64,000 nt of DNA. It comes from Zavarzinia compransoris (GTDB lineage Bacteria > Pseudomonadota > Alphaproteobacteria > Zavarziniales > Zavarziniaceae). Shown piece by piece: positions 18,010 through 26,346 of the stretch (position 1 is its first letter; each line of letters opens with the position of its first letter). The stretch is from contig NZ_QGLF01000006.1 in assembly GCF_003173055.1 (NCBI RefSeq), positions 151,074 through 215,073 of the forward strand, read 5' to 3'. Made by a program: the position numbers and the translations under genes. The notes under the pieces were generated by a model. The model was not told the origin of the DNA. It saw only the letters and a program-made list of their open reading frames with translations, and ran no database searches.

Positions 18010-19068
18010 TTACTTGAGGTCGGCGCCGCTCAGCGGGGCGAATGCCAAGGCATGGGCCCGGACCTGTTCGAGTTCGTCCTTGGGCAGCACCACGAGGCCC
18101 TTGCCCTGGAGATACCCGCCCTCGCCCATCGCCTTGCTGGAAGTGTACTCGGCGACGAACTCCTTCAGCCCGGGCACCAAGCCGACGTGCTGATTCTTGA
18201 CGTAGACGAACATCGAGCGCGCCACGGCATATTTGCCCGCGGAGATGTCGTCGTATTCCGGACTCGTACCGTCGATCGGCGAACCCTGGATCTTGTCGAG
18301 GTTTTCCTCGAGGAAGCTGTACCCGAAGGCGCCGAAGGCATCGGGATTGGAAACCAGCTTCTGCACGATCAGATTGTCGTTCTCGCCGGCTTCGACATAG
18401 GCGCCATCCTCGCGGATCTTCATGCACTTCGCCGCGGCATCCTTCTTGTCGATGCCGGCGGCGACCATCGCATCGAGCGCGCCCGCCGCCTCGCAGCCTT
18501 TTTCGAGGATGAGTTCGTTGAAGGAATCGCGAGTGCCGGAGGTGGGCGGCGGGCCGATCAGTTCGATCTTCTTGGCCGGCAGGCTCGGGTCGATCTCGTT
18601 CCAGGTCTTGTAGGGATTGACCACGACCTTGCCATCCACGACGACCTCGGCGGCCAAGGCCTTCCAGAGCTGGGCCTTGGTGAAAGGCTGCACCGGCGAC
18701 GCCTTGGAATTGGCAACGACGAGACCATCGAAGCCGATCTTGATTTCCGTAATCGCGGTGACGCCGTTCTTGCCGCAGGTCTCGAACTCCGACGCCTTGA
18801 TCCGGCGCGAGGCATTCGTGATGTCCGGTTGATCCTCGCCGACACCGGCGCAGAACAGCTTCAGGCCCCCGCCCGTGCCGGTCGATTCCACCACCGGGGT
18901 CTTAAAGGCGCCGGCCTTGCCGAAGGCTTCGGCAACCGCGGTGGTGAAGGGGAAGACGGTGGAAGAGCCGACGATACGGATCTGGTCCCGGGCAGCGGCC
19001 TGCCCGGCAAAGGCGCAAGCCAGGACGGCCGTGGCCCCCACGATCGCAAGAGTATTCCTGATGGTCAT
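18010..19068 (-). CDS. pstS: PstS-like periplasmic phosphate/arsenate-binding protein
   Basis: The protein has 352 residues with a signal peptide (about 1-26, AGQAAARD). It contains GSSTVFPFTTAVAEAFG and STGTGGGLKLF, matching the phosphate-binding protein family. Residues of the anion-binding loop are seen in PPTSGTRDSF. Such genes recur in arsenate-resistance islands, where the protein may select phosphate over arsenate or act in arsenate sensing. It is the first gene of a minus-strand series with GAPDH and arsJ, with a 101-base gap before GAPDH. Its own transporter subunits (pstC, pstA, pstB) are not in the window. Confidence 0.85.
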   Translation of the reverse strand: MTIRNTLAIVGATAVLACAFAGQAAARDQIRIVGSSTVFPFTTAVAEAFGKAGAFKTPVVESTGTGGGLKLFCAGVGEDQPDITNASRRIKASEFETCGKNGVTAITEIKIGFDGLVVANSKASPVQPFTKAQLWKALAAEVVVDGKVVVNPYKTWNEIDPSLPAKKIELIGPPPTSGTRDSFNELILEKGCEAAGALDAMVAAGIDKKDAAAKCMKIREDGAYVEAGENDNLIVQKLVSNPDAFGAFGYSFLEENLDKIQGSPIDGTSPEYDDISAGKYAVARSMFVYVKNQHVGLVPGLKEFVAEYTSSKAMGEGGYLQGKGLVVLPKDELEQVRAHALAFAPLSGADLK

Positions 19069-19346
19069 CTCGGTCTGTACCTCAATTGATGGATAGAGGT
19101 TCAGCGGCCGCCGGATGACGTCACCCCCCTTCGTCCCTGAACGCGGAAGACCGTATGGTCCGAATCTGTCACAAGAGTTTCATTTTTGCTTCCAATTGAT
19201 GAAATTTCTATATTTCCCGACGAATGGGTCAAACACCCTTATCCATCACCGGGAAGGCTGGGGTGCTGGTCTGTGGCAGCCCCTGGCCAACCCCAGGCAC
19301 TTCATCTCCCCCTGGACAAATCTAATAATTCCATTATTCTCGACAT
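19069..19346. promoter_or_regulatory. Divergent promoter region between pstS and arsR
   Basis: These 278 bases must contain both promoters. A plus-strand candidate for arsR is TGGACA at 19313-19318 and TATTCT at 19335-19340 with 16 bases between. That places the start of transcription almost at the ATG of 19347, so the message may be leaderless. CTGTCAC at 19166 with GTTTCAT eleven bases further (19177) resembles a PhoB box, but the second half is imperfect. The 9-base CAATTGATG occurs twice (19083 and 19193). All are visual calls. Confidence 0.45.
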
Positions 19347-19685
19347 ATGGATAAGAAACAGATCATCACCGCCTTCGCCGCTCTTGCCCAGCCCACGCGG
19401 ATCGAGGCTCTGAGGCTGCTCGTTGCGCAGGAACCCGACGGGATGGCTGTCGGGGACCTCGCCCGGGCGCTTTGCGTCCGCGGCAATACGATGTCGGTCC
19501 ATCTCGCCATCCTGGCCCGTGCCGGACTGGTGGATGCCGAGAAGCAAAGCCGCTCCGTGATCTATCGGGCACGGCTCGAAGATGTCCGCGGGCTCGGCTC
19601 CTATCTGATCGATGCCTGTTGCGCCGGGCGTCCGGAAGCCTGCCGTCCGGCCTACGGCGAAACCAGGACCACCGGCCTCGTCTAG
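19347..19685 (+). CDS. arsR: ArsR-family As(III)-responsive repressor, copy 2
   Basis: The protein has 112 residues. The winged helix is clear (FAALAQPTRIEALRLLV and GNTMSVHLAILARAGLV). Near the C-terminus Cys91, Cys92 and Cys99 form a CCAGRPEAC pattern very like copy 1 (CCGGRPDIC), so both probably use the same type of As(III) site. It opens the plus-strand series with two arsenate reductases and ACR3, with a 23-base gap to the first reductase. No ribosome-binding site is seen at the start, which fits a leaderless transcript from the promoter described in the adjoining entry. Confidence 0.88.
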   Translation: MDKKQIITAFAALAQPTRIEALRLLVAQEPDGMAVGDLARALCVRGNTMSVHLAILARAGLVDAEKQSRSVIYRARLEDVRGLGSYLIDACCAGRPEACRPAYGETRTTGLV

Positions 19686-19708
19686 CCCCCGCCCAAGGAG
19701 AGCCTTCC

Positions 19709-20236
19709 ATGTCCGATCGCATCTACAACGTGCTGTTCCTCTGCACGGGCAATTCGGCCCGCTCCATCATGGCCGAAGCCATCCTCAACCGGGATGCGAA
19801 GGGCCGTTTCCGCGCCTTCTCGGCCGGCAGCGCGCCGCGCGGCACGGTCAACCCGATGACCCTCAAGGTGCTGGCCTCCTACGACTATCCGACCGAGGGC
19901 CTGCGCTCCAAGGATTGGGCCGAGTTTGCCGCCGAAGGGGCGCCGGTGATGGATTTCGTCTTCACGGTCTGCGACAACGCCGCCGGGGAAACCTGCCCGG
20001 TCTGGCCGGGGCAGCCGATGACTGCCCATTGGGGGATCGATGACCCGGTGGCGGCCGACGGCACGGACATCCAGAAGGAAGCCGCCTTCGTCACCGCGTT
20101 CCGCCACATGCGCAACCGGATCACCGCCTTCGCCGCCCTGCCGATCGCCAGCCTCGACCGCATCGCCCTCGGCGCCAGGTTGCGCGAAATCGGCCGGGGC
20201 GAGGGTTCGACCGCCGCGCGGCACCATGTCGCCTGA
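19709..20236 (+). CDS. arsC: Thioredoxin-coupled arsenate reductase (low-molecular-weight phosphatase type)
   Basis: The protein has 175 residues with the phosphatase-like loop CTGNSARS near residue 12 (Cys-X5-Arg). Two further cysteines are found in VCDNAAGETCP, the usual C-terminal relay of this class. It reduces arsenate to arsenite with electrons passed by thioredoxin. The ATG at 19709 has an AAGGAG site. It is followed after 15 bases by a second arsenate reductase of an unrelated fold, then ACR3. The extended C-terminal tail (about 30 residues beyond typical ArsC) is unremarkable. Confidence 0.9.
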   Translation: MSDRIYNVLFLCTGNSARSIMAEAILNRDAKGRFRAFSAGSAPRGTVNPMTLKVLASYDYPTEGLRSKDWAEFAAEGAPVMDFVFTVCDNAAGETCPVWPGQPMTAHWGIDDPVAADGTDIQKEAAFVTAFRHMRNRITAFAALPIASLDRIALGARLREIGRGEGSTAARHHVA

Positions 20237-20251
20237 CCGGGCGGAGGGATC

Positions 20252-20677
20252 ATGGACGTCGTCATCTATCACAACCCGGCCTGCGGCACCTCGCGCAACG
20301 TACTGGCGCTCATCCGCCACTGCGGGATCGAACCGCATGTGATCGAATATCTGAAGACGCCGCCCGGCCGGGCCATGATCCTCTCCCTTGCCGAGCGCAT
20401 GGGAAGCCCGCTGCGTACCCTGCTGCGCCGGAAGGACACGCCGTTCGACACGCTCGGCCTCGACGACCCGGCGCTGTCGGACGACGACCTGCTCGATGCG
20501 ATCGCGGCCCATCCGATCCTGCTCAACCGGCCGGTCGTGGTCACCCCCAGGGGCGTCCGCCTGTGCCGGCCGTCGGAGACCGTGCTCGATCTGCTGCCCC
20601 CGCCCGGCCCCGGCGCGTTCCGCAAGGAGGACGGCGAGATTGTCCTCGACGCCGCGGGCAACCGCATCCCTGCCTGA
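20252..20677 (+). CDS. arsC: Glutaredoxin-coupled arsenate reductase (ArsC/Spx fold)
   Basis: The protein has 141 residues. The catalytic motif NPACGTSR places the reactive cysteine at residue 11. RRKDTPF and LLNRPVVVTPRGVRLCRP supply the arginines typical of the plasmid R773-like class that takes electrons from glutathione and glutaredoxin. It begins 15 bases after the phosphatase-type reductase and is followed after 10 bases by ACR3. Carrying both reductase types in one operon lets the cell use two electron sources. The ATG has a GGAGG-like site. Confidence 0.9.
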   Translation: MDVVIYHNPACGTSRNVLALIRHCGIEPHVIEYLKTPPGRAMILSLAERMGSPLRTLLRRKDTPFDTLGLDDPALSDDDLLDAIAAHPILLNRPVVVTPRGVRLCRPSETVLDLLPPPGPGAFRKEDGEIVLDAAGNRIPA

Positions 20678-20687
20678 AGGTGCTTCC

Positions 20688-21716
20688 ATGTCCCTGTTCG
20701 AGCGTTGGCTGAGCCTCTGGGTCGCCCTCTGCATCATCGCCGGCGTGGCCTTCGGCCATCTGCTGCCCGGCCTGTTCCAGGCCATCGGCACGGCCGAGGT
20801 CGCCCGCGTCAACCTGCCGGTCGCGGTGCTGATCTGGCTGATGATCGTGCCCATGCTGGTGAAGATCGATTTCGCCGCCCTCGGCCAGGTGACGAAGCAC
20901 TGGCGCGGCATCGGCGTCACCCTCTTCGTCAACTGGGCGGTGAAGCCCTTTTCAATGGCCCTGCTCGGCTGGCTCTTCATCGGCTATCTGTTCCGCGGCC
21001 TGCTGCCGGCCGACCAGATCGACAGTTACGTTGCCGGTCTCATCATCCTGGCCGCGGCGCCCTGCACCGCCATGGTCTTCGTCTGGTCCAACCTGACCAA
21101 GGGCGAGCCGGTCTTCACCCTGTCCCAGGTGGCGCTGAACGATGCGATCATGATCGTCGCCTTCGCCCCCATCGTCGCCTTCCTGCTCGGGCTGTCGGCA
21201 ATCACCGTGCCCTGGGACACGCTAGTGCTCTCGGTCGCCCTCTATATCGTCGTTCCCGTGATCGTGTCGCAGATCCTGCGCCGGGCGCTGCTGGCACGGA
21301 GCCCTGCCGCCCTCGATGGTTTCCTCAAGACCGTGCAGCCGCTGTCCCTGATCGCGTTGCTGGCCACCCTCGTCCTGCTGTTCGGCTTCCAGGGCGAGCA
21401 GATCCTGGCCCAGCCCCTCGTCATCGCCCTGCTGGCCGTGCCGATCCTGATCCAGGTCTATTTCAACGCCGGCCTCGCCTATCTGTTGAACCGGGTTGCA
21501 GGCGAGGCGCATTGTGTCGCCGGCCCCTCGGCCCTGATCGGCGCCTCCAACTTCTTCGAACTGGCGGTGGCCGCCGCGATCAGCCTGTTCGGCTTCCAGT
21601 CGGGGGCAGCGCTCGCGACCGTGGTCGGCGTGCTGATCGAAGTGCCGGTCATGCTCACCGTCGTCTTCCTGGTGAACCGCAGCAAGGGCTGGTATGAGGC
21701 GGGACGTGCGTCATAG
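20688..21716 (+). CDS. acr3: ACR3-type arsenite efflux permease
   Basis: The protein has 342 residues and ten predicted helices. Family hallmarks are LPVAVLIWLMIVPMLVKIDF and AAPCTAMVFVWSNL, the latter with the conserved functional cysteine. It also has GASNFFELAVAAA and ends soon after LVNRSKGWY. It exports arsenite, the product of the upstream reductases, using the proton gradient. The ATG at 20688 has a GAAGG site. Its 3' end overlaps by 6 bases the 3' end of the convergent methyltransferase gene. It belongs to the short ACR3 class common in alphaproteobacteria. Confidence 0.94.
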   Translation: MSLFERWLSLWVALCIIAGVAFGHLLPGLFQAIGTAEVARVNLPVAVLIWLMIVPMLVKIDFAALGQVTKHWRGIGVTLFVNWAVKPFSMALLGWLFIGYLFRGLLPADQIDSYVAGLIILAAAPCTAMVFVWSNLTKGEPVFTLSQVALNDAIMIVAFAPIVAFLLGLSAITVPWDTLVLSVALYIVVPVIVSQILRRALLARSPAALDGFLKTVQPLSLIALLATLVLLFGFQGEQILAQPLVIALLAVPILIQVYFNAGLAYLLNRVAGEAHCVAGPSALIGASNFFELAVAAAISLFGFQSGAALATVVGVLIEVPVMLTVVFLVNRSKGWYEAGRAS

Positions 21717-22331
21717 CGCATCCCGCCGAAAGGTGGAGAACTGAAACCGCTGCGTGCTGCCCCAAGGGGTGACGTGATCGTGAGTGCGGCTGTCGATCAG
21801 GACGAAACCTGCCCCGAAGGTTCTGGACAGGCTTTCCGCATCGTGGCGGGCGACGGGCAGGCCGCTGCATTTTTCCGGCCCATCCGGCGCAAAAGTGCCG
21901 ATGATGGCATGGCCGCCGATCTTCAGGGCTTGTTTCATTACGCCAACATAGGCCTGCTGCTCCCTCTCGGCGGTCAGAAAGTGGAAGGCGGCGCGGTCGT
22001 GCCAGACGGCATAGGCCGTCCGAGGTTCCCAGCCGATGACATCCGCGGTGATCCAGTTCACATCGCCACCTGCTTCGCCAAGCCGGTCTCGCGCGACCGC
22101 CAGCGCTCGAGCCGACAGGTCGAGCACCGAAACATCGAAGAAGCCAGCGGCAAGGAGACCGTCCACCAGTCGCGATGCCCCGCCGCCAATGTCAATGATG
22201 GGATCCCCTTTCGCCACACCCACAATTGCCAACAGGTCAAGGGAAGGCGTCGGCACGTCCTGGAACCAACTCACGTCGGTCTCGGCCTTGGCGGAATAGA
22301 CGTGTTCCCAATGGTCTCGGCGGTCGGACAT
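21711..22331 (-). CDS. Class I SAM-dependent methyltransferase, not ArsM
   Basis: The protein has 206 residues. The SAM-binding motif IIDIGGGASRLVDGL is at residues 45-59, followed by SVLDLSARALAVARDRL. It resembles small thiopurine-like or general methyltransferases often found in arsenic islands. It has a single cysteine and so lacks the cysteine set of ArsM, which makes arsenic methylation unlikely. The ATG at 22331 is divergent from an arsR at 22495. A perfect palindrome lies between the two starts. Its substrate is unknown. Confidence 0.8.
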   Translation of the reverse strand: MSDRRDHWEHVYSAKAETDVSWFQDVPTPSLDLLAIVGVAKGDPIIDIGGGASRLVDGLLAAGFFDVSVLDLSARALAVARDRLGEAGGDVNWITADVIGWEPRTAYAVWHDRAAFHFLTAEREQQAYVGVMKQALKIGGHAIIGTFAPDGPEKCSGLPVARHDAESLSRTFGAGFVLIDSRTHDHVTPWGSTQRFQFSTFRRDAL

Positions 22332-22431
22332 GCGCGGTCTTGCCCCTTGCAATCTTGGCCGGTTCTGCCCGGTACAGGAAAGCTGTCATCAGCGCATTCC
22401 TCTGGATAGTGACCATTGGATGACGTTCACA

Positions 22432-22453
22432 AATTTCGATGACCTTCGAAATT
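22432..22453. promoter_or_regulatory. Candidate ArsR operator between divergent genes
   Basis: A perfect inverted repeat, AATTTCGA then six bases then TCGAAATT, lies 42 bases upstream of the third arsR start and 101 bases upstream of the methyltransferase start. Its 22-base size is suitable for a dimeric ArsR. Binding has not been shown; the palindrome itself is certain. Confidence 0.6.
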
Positions 22454-22494
22454 CCCCCTTGACCGAGGGGCGCGGTCGCATTCATTTTATTTCC

Positions 22495-22815
22495 ATGAAA
22501 CTCGAAATAGCAGCCCATCAGCTTGAAGCCCTCGGCAATGCGACCCGGCTCGACCTATACCGGCACCTCGTTCGCGCTGGTCATGCCGGCCTGCCGGTGG
22601 GCAGTGTCCAGGAACGGATGGGGATTCCGGCGTCCACCCTGTCGCATCACCTGAAGCGCCTGGTGGCGACGGGGCTCGTCACCCAGGAGCGCCAATCGAC
22701 GGTGCTGATCTGCCGTGCCCATTACCCTGCCATGCGCACCCTCGTCGGTTTCCTGGTGGACGAATGCTGCGCCGATGAAGGCTGTGCCGGAAAGCCGGGG
22801 AATTCGGCGGCCTGA
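22495..22815 (+). CDS. arsR: ArsR-family repressor, copy 3
   Basis: The protein has 106 residues. It starts MKLEIAAHQLEALGNATRLD, and its recognition helix PASTLSHHLKRLVATGLV resembles the ArsR subgroup with C-terminal arsenic binding. Cys91, Cys92 and Cys97 near the C-terminus are candidate As(III) ligands. The start at 22495 is chosen by family similarity; a longer frame from ATG 22420 is possible. It is followed after 50 bases by the flavoprotein and MFS genes, which it probably regulates. A palindromic operator candidate lies upstream at 22432-22453. Confidence 0.85.
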   Translation: MKLEIAAHQLEALGNATRLDLYRHLVRAGHAGLPVGSVQERMGIPASTLSHHLKRLVATGLVTQERQSTVLICRAHYPAMRTLVGFLVDECCADEGCAGKPGNSAA

Positions 22816-22865
22816 AGCCCCTCTCTTTTTTGCTCGCAATTTCCAACCTTCTGGAAAGTTCGAAC

Positions 22866-24230
22866 ATGACAACGAATAGCTTTACCCACCTGCCGGTGGC
22901 GGTGATCGGTGCCGGGCCCGTGGGTCTCGCGGCGGCGGCTCATCTCGTCGAGCGCGGCCTCGTCCCCCTGGTCTTCGAGGCCGGCCCCGCTGTTGCCGAT
23001 GCCGTCACCGCCTGGGGTCATGTCCGGGTCTTTTCGCCCTGGCGCTACAATGTCGACGCGGCAGCCCGCCGTCTGCTGGAAGCCGCGGGATGGACCATGC
23101 CGCCGGAGGACTCAGTGCCGACCGGCGCGGAGATCGTCCAGCGCTACCTGGCGCCCCTGGCGGCACTGCCGGACCTCGCCCCTCATATCAAGCTCGATGC
23201 CCGGGTTATCAGCGTCTCCCGTGCCGGCCTCGACAAGATGACGTCCGGCGGCCGGGACGCGGCCCCCTTCGTCTTGCGCTGGACCGATACCGACGGTGCT
23301 GAACGGCAGGCGCTCGCGCGGGCGGTGATCGATACGAGCGGCACCTACGGCCAGCCCAACCCGATGGGAATCGACGGCCTGCCGGTTCCGGGCGAGCGGC
23401 AGGCCCGGGACCTGATCACCTACGGCTTGCCGGACGTGCTGGTGCGGGAGCGCGAAGCCTTCGCCGGCCGCCATGTGCTGGTGGTCGGCAGCGGCCATTC
23501 CGCGATCAATGTGGTGCTCGATCTTCTGCGCCTCCGGGCCGCCGATCCTGCGACCCAGGTCTCCTGGGCACTGCGCCGGGACAGCATCCGGCGGCTCCGG
23601 GGCGGCGGCCTCAACGATCAACTGCCGGCGCGCGGCGCCCTTGGCCTTGCCGCCGACGAGGCGATCGCGCAGGGCCGGCTGAACCTGCTCGTCCCCTTCG
23701 CCGCCGACAGGATCGAGCCGGCGGGGGCCGGGCTGCTGGTCGTCGGCCGCCAGGGTGAAGACGAGGTCCGGCTGACGGTCGGCAGGATCGTCGTCGCCAC
23801 GGGTTCCCGGCCGAACCTCGACCTGCTGCGCGAGCTGCGGGTGGAACTCGATCCCATGGTCGAGGCCCCGCCGGCCCTGGCGCCCCTGATCGACCCGAAC
23901 CTTCATTCCTGCGGGACGGTTCCCCCGCACGGTGCCGCCGAACTCCGCCAGCCGGAGGCCGGCTTCTACATTGCCGGCGCCAAATCCTACGGCCGGGCGC
24001 CGACCTTCCTGATGGCGACAGGCTACGAACAGGTTCGCTCCATCGTCGCCGAGGTCGCCGGCGACGCCGAAGCGGCCAGGGAGGTCCATCTGGTTCTGCC
24101 GGAAACCGGCGTTTGCAGCGCCGGCCCGGAGGTTCCCGAAACCTCCTGCTGCCCGGCCCCCATCGCCGTCCCGGTCGCCGCCCCCACGGCACTGACGCCG
24201 AAGAAACCCTGCTGCGGAACCGCCGCATGA
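22866..24230 (+). CDS. FAD/NAD(P)-binding oxidoreductase with cysteine-rich tail (ArsO-like)
   Basis: The protein has 454 residues. It has an FAD-binding GAGPVGLAAAAHL loop (residues 15-27) and a second Rossmann motif VVGSGHSAINVVLDLL near residue 207, as in flavin monooxygenases and pyridine-nucleotide oxidoreductases. Within the last 45 residues lie several cysteines including the pairs SCCP and PCCG, separated by a Pro/Ala linker. Paired cysteines like these suggest As(III) binding. Flavoproteins of this kind are called ArsO in some arsenic operons, but their reaction is uncertain. The gene is co-directional with arsR copy 3, and its stop overlaps the next ATG by four bases. Confidence 0.78.
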   Translation: MTTNSFTHLPVAVIGAGPVGLAAAAHLVERGLVPLVFEAGPAVADAVTAWGHVRVFSPWRYNVDAAARRLLEAAGWTMPPEDSVPTGAEIVQRYLAPLAALPDLAPHIKLDARVISVSRAGLDKMTSGGRDAAPFVLRWTDTDGAERQALARAVIDTSGTYGQPNPMGIDGLPVPGERQARDLITYGLPDVLVREREAFAGRHVLVVGSGHSAINVVLDLLRLRAADPATQVSWALRRDSIRRLRGGGLNDQLPARGALGLAADEAIAQGRLNLLVPFAADRIEPAGAGLLVVGRQGEDEVRLTVGRIVVATGSRPNLDLLRELRVELDPMVEAPPALAPLIDPNLHSCGTVPPHGAAELRQPEAGFYIAGAKSYGRAPTFLMATGYEQVRSIVAEVAGDAEAAREVHLVLPETGVCSAGPEVPETSCCPAPIAVPVAAPTALTPKKPCCGTAA

Positions 24231-25495
24231 GCGACACGGTCGCAGGACGGGCGGCTGATCCTTCAGGATCGGGAACGGAGGCGCGAGCCAGCCGCATCGA
24301 CAAGAGCGGCTGGCTCGCCATCGGCGTGCTCGGGGTCAGTCAGGTCATCGGTTACGGGACGCTCTACTACGGTTTCAGCATCCTCGCGCCATCTATGGCG
24401 CGGGATGTCGGTTGGCCCACCGAATGGCTCTTCGGCGCCCTGTCCGTGGCCCTTCTGGTTGGCGGGCTCGCCTCGCCCCAGGCAGGGCGGGCGATCGATC
24501 GCTACGGCGCCGGCAGAGTCATGACGGCCGGGTCCGTGCTGGCGGCCACGGCCCTGGTCGCCGGTGCCCTCTCGACCGGCGGCATCACGCTCACCCTTGC
24601 CCTCATCGTCGCGGAAATTGCCTCGACCCTGGTGCAATACAGTGCGGCCTTTCCCCTGCTCGTCCAGCGCCAGCCGCGCACGGCCCAGCGCAGCATCGTC
24701 TACCTGACGCTGATCGGCGGCTTCGCCTCGACGATCTTCTGGCCCATTACCGCCGCGCTGCATTCCGTCCTGTCCTGGCGCGAGGTCTATCTGGTCTTCG
24801 CCGCGCTCCACCTCGTGGTGTGCCTGCCGATCCACGCCTGGCTGGCCGGACCGACGCGGACGACCGCAGCCGGCGGGGCCGATGCCCGAACCGGCGCACG
24901 CCCCGAGGCGGTCGACGGCAACCTTCCGGCCGTCTTGCGGAGGAAGGCCTTCGTGATGATGGTGGCGGCCTTTGCCTTCCAGGGCTTCGTCTCCGCCGCG
25001 ATCCTCGTCCATATGGTGCCGCTTCTCGCGGCGCTCGGCCTTGGCGGGACGAGCGTGCTGGTCGGAACCCTGTTCGGGCCGGCGCAGGTGCTCAGCCGCT
25101 TCATCAACATGATGTTCGGCCGGGGCCTGTCCCAGATCTGGCTCGCGATGATCTCGGCCGTTCTGCTGCCGGTGGCGATCGCCCTTCTGCTCTTTACCGC
25201 GCCCTCGCTTGCCGGGGCGGTCGTCTTCTCGGTGGTCTTCGGCATGGGCAACGGCCTCTACAGCATCGTCACGGGCACCCTGCCGCTCACGCTGTTCGGC
25301 AGTGCCGGCTACGGCTCTCGCCAGGGCGTCATGATGTCCGTCAAATTGATTGTCGCTTCGGCTGCACCTTTCGCTTTCGCTGTGCTCATGGAAAAGCTCG
25401 ACGCAGGCTGGGCACTGGGCGTGACCATCGGTCTTGGTATCGGCAGCGTCCTCGCCCTCGCGTGGATCGCCCGATGGCCACGGCATGCCCAATGA
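24227..25495 (+). CDS. MFS transporter of the arsenic island
   Basis: The protein has 422 residues with twelve predicted helices and typical MFS inter-helix motifs (IDRYGAGRVMTAG between helices 2 and 3). It overlaps the flavoprotein stop by an ATGA junction, which indicates translational coupling. It is therefore likely to export the product of the flavoprotein or a trivalent arsenical. Arsenic-related MFS proteins include ArsK and ArsJ; this one is distinct from the ArsJ at 15618-16865. Which of these it resembles most cannot be settled by eye. It is the last intact gene of the island. Confidence 0.85.
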   Translation: MSDTVAGRAADPSGSGTEARASRIDKSGWLAIGVLGVSQVIGYGTLYYGFSILAPSMARDVGWPTEWLFGALSVALLVGGLASPQAGRAIDRYGAGRVMTAGSVLAATALVAGALSTGGITLTLALIVAEIASTLVQYSAAFPLLVQRQPRTAQRSIVYLTLIGGFASTIFWPITAALHSVLSWREVYLVFAALHLVVCLPIHAWLAGPTRTTAAGGADARTGARPEAVDGNLPAVLRRKAFVMMVAAFAFQGFVSAAILVHMVPLLAALGLGGTSVLVGTLFGPAQVLSRFINMMFGRGLSQIWLAMISAVLLPVAIALLLFTAPSLAGAVVFSVVFGMGNGLYSIVTGTLPLTLFGSAGYGSRQGVMMSVKLIVASAAPFAFAVLMEKLDAGWALGVTIGLGIGSVLALAWIARWPRHAQ

Positions 25496-25945
25496 TGGCG
25501 CAGCGCCCCCGCTCGCTCTCCATAAGCACGGCCCAATCTCCTGACCGTCCAGTAGCCCGGGCCTGCCGCCGATGGCCCCGGTTGCGCGGCGGACGATCAG
25601 GAACGGGGCGACGCCAAAAAGCTAACGATCAGTAGCGTACCAATCGCCCGATGCCTGTTGTCGCCCACCGCCTTCGACAGGTAGTGCCGGGCATCGAGGC
25701 GGCACGAAAGGGAGAGGTGGGCCGGGCCGGGATGGACCGGCGGGGGATGGAGAGAGCCGCAGTCCGTCCCTTCCCGCTCTCCCGAGTATGCTGCATCCAC
25801 CGCAACCTCGACGCCGCGATGCGAGCGGCGAACATCACCGGCGAGAGCGGCACGCTGAACGCCCAGGCGAAGTCCGCCGCACGCTCGGCCTTCGAGAGCA
25901 CGAAGCAGCGCTTCTTCAACCATCTGATCACCGGCATGGCCGGCC

Positions 25946-26086
25946 TTCCGCATTCATCTCGATCAGACCGACCGACCGGAGATCGGCGCCGCCTGGAAGT
26001 GCACCGGCGAGCGGGCCGTCGACTTCCTCGCCTTGCAGATCGACGATCCCGTCTTCGTACAGCCGATCCGCGCATCCCGCACCTGA
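25946..26086 (+). pseudogene. Fragment of a DUF736-family protein
   Basis: A short open stretch reads PEIGAAWKCTGERAVDFLALQ and then IDDPVFVQPIRA. This matches the C-terminal half of DUF736 proteins, small proteins common in conjugative elements of alphaproteobacteria. No N-terminal half with the expected beta-strands is present in frame. It therefore appears to be a relic of an integrative element. Bases 25496-25945 hold no gene I can support. Confidence 0.45.
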
Positions 26087-26346
26087 AAGGCGTTCCCTGT
26101 CGGATTGTGAAACAAGGCGGAGACCGGCCATGAAATCCTATGCGTTGTGCGTCATCGCCGCCAAGGCTGGTTTGCCCTGGCCAAGCGGGCCTCGCACAAC
26201 CGAACCCTGATGGCTCGCCTGTTCCGCCGGCCGCTGGAGCGGGTGCTCGGGTTCGACTTCGACCTCAACGACATAGTCCTGATGGATCGGGGCTATGACC
26301 CCGACGAGTTGGACCGCTACCAAAAGGGCTTGTGCCCCCCTATGCA

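Noticed and set aside
21711..22331. ArsM arsenite methyltransferase
   Set aside because: Only one cysteine is present and the length and motifs fit a general class I methyltransferase.
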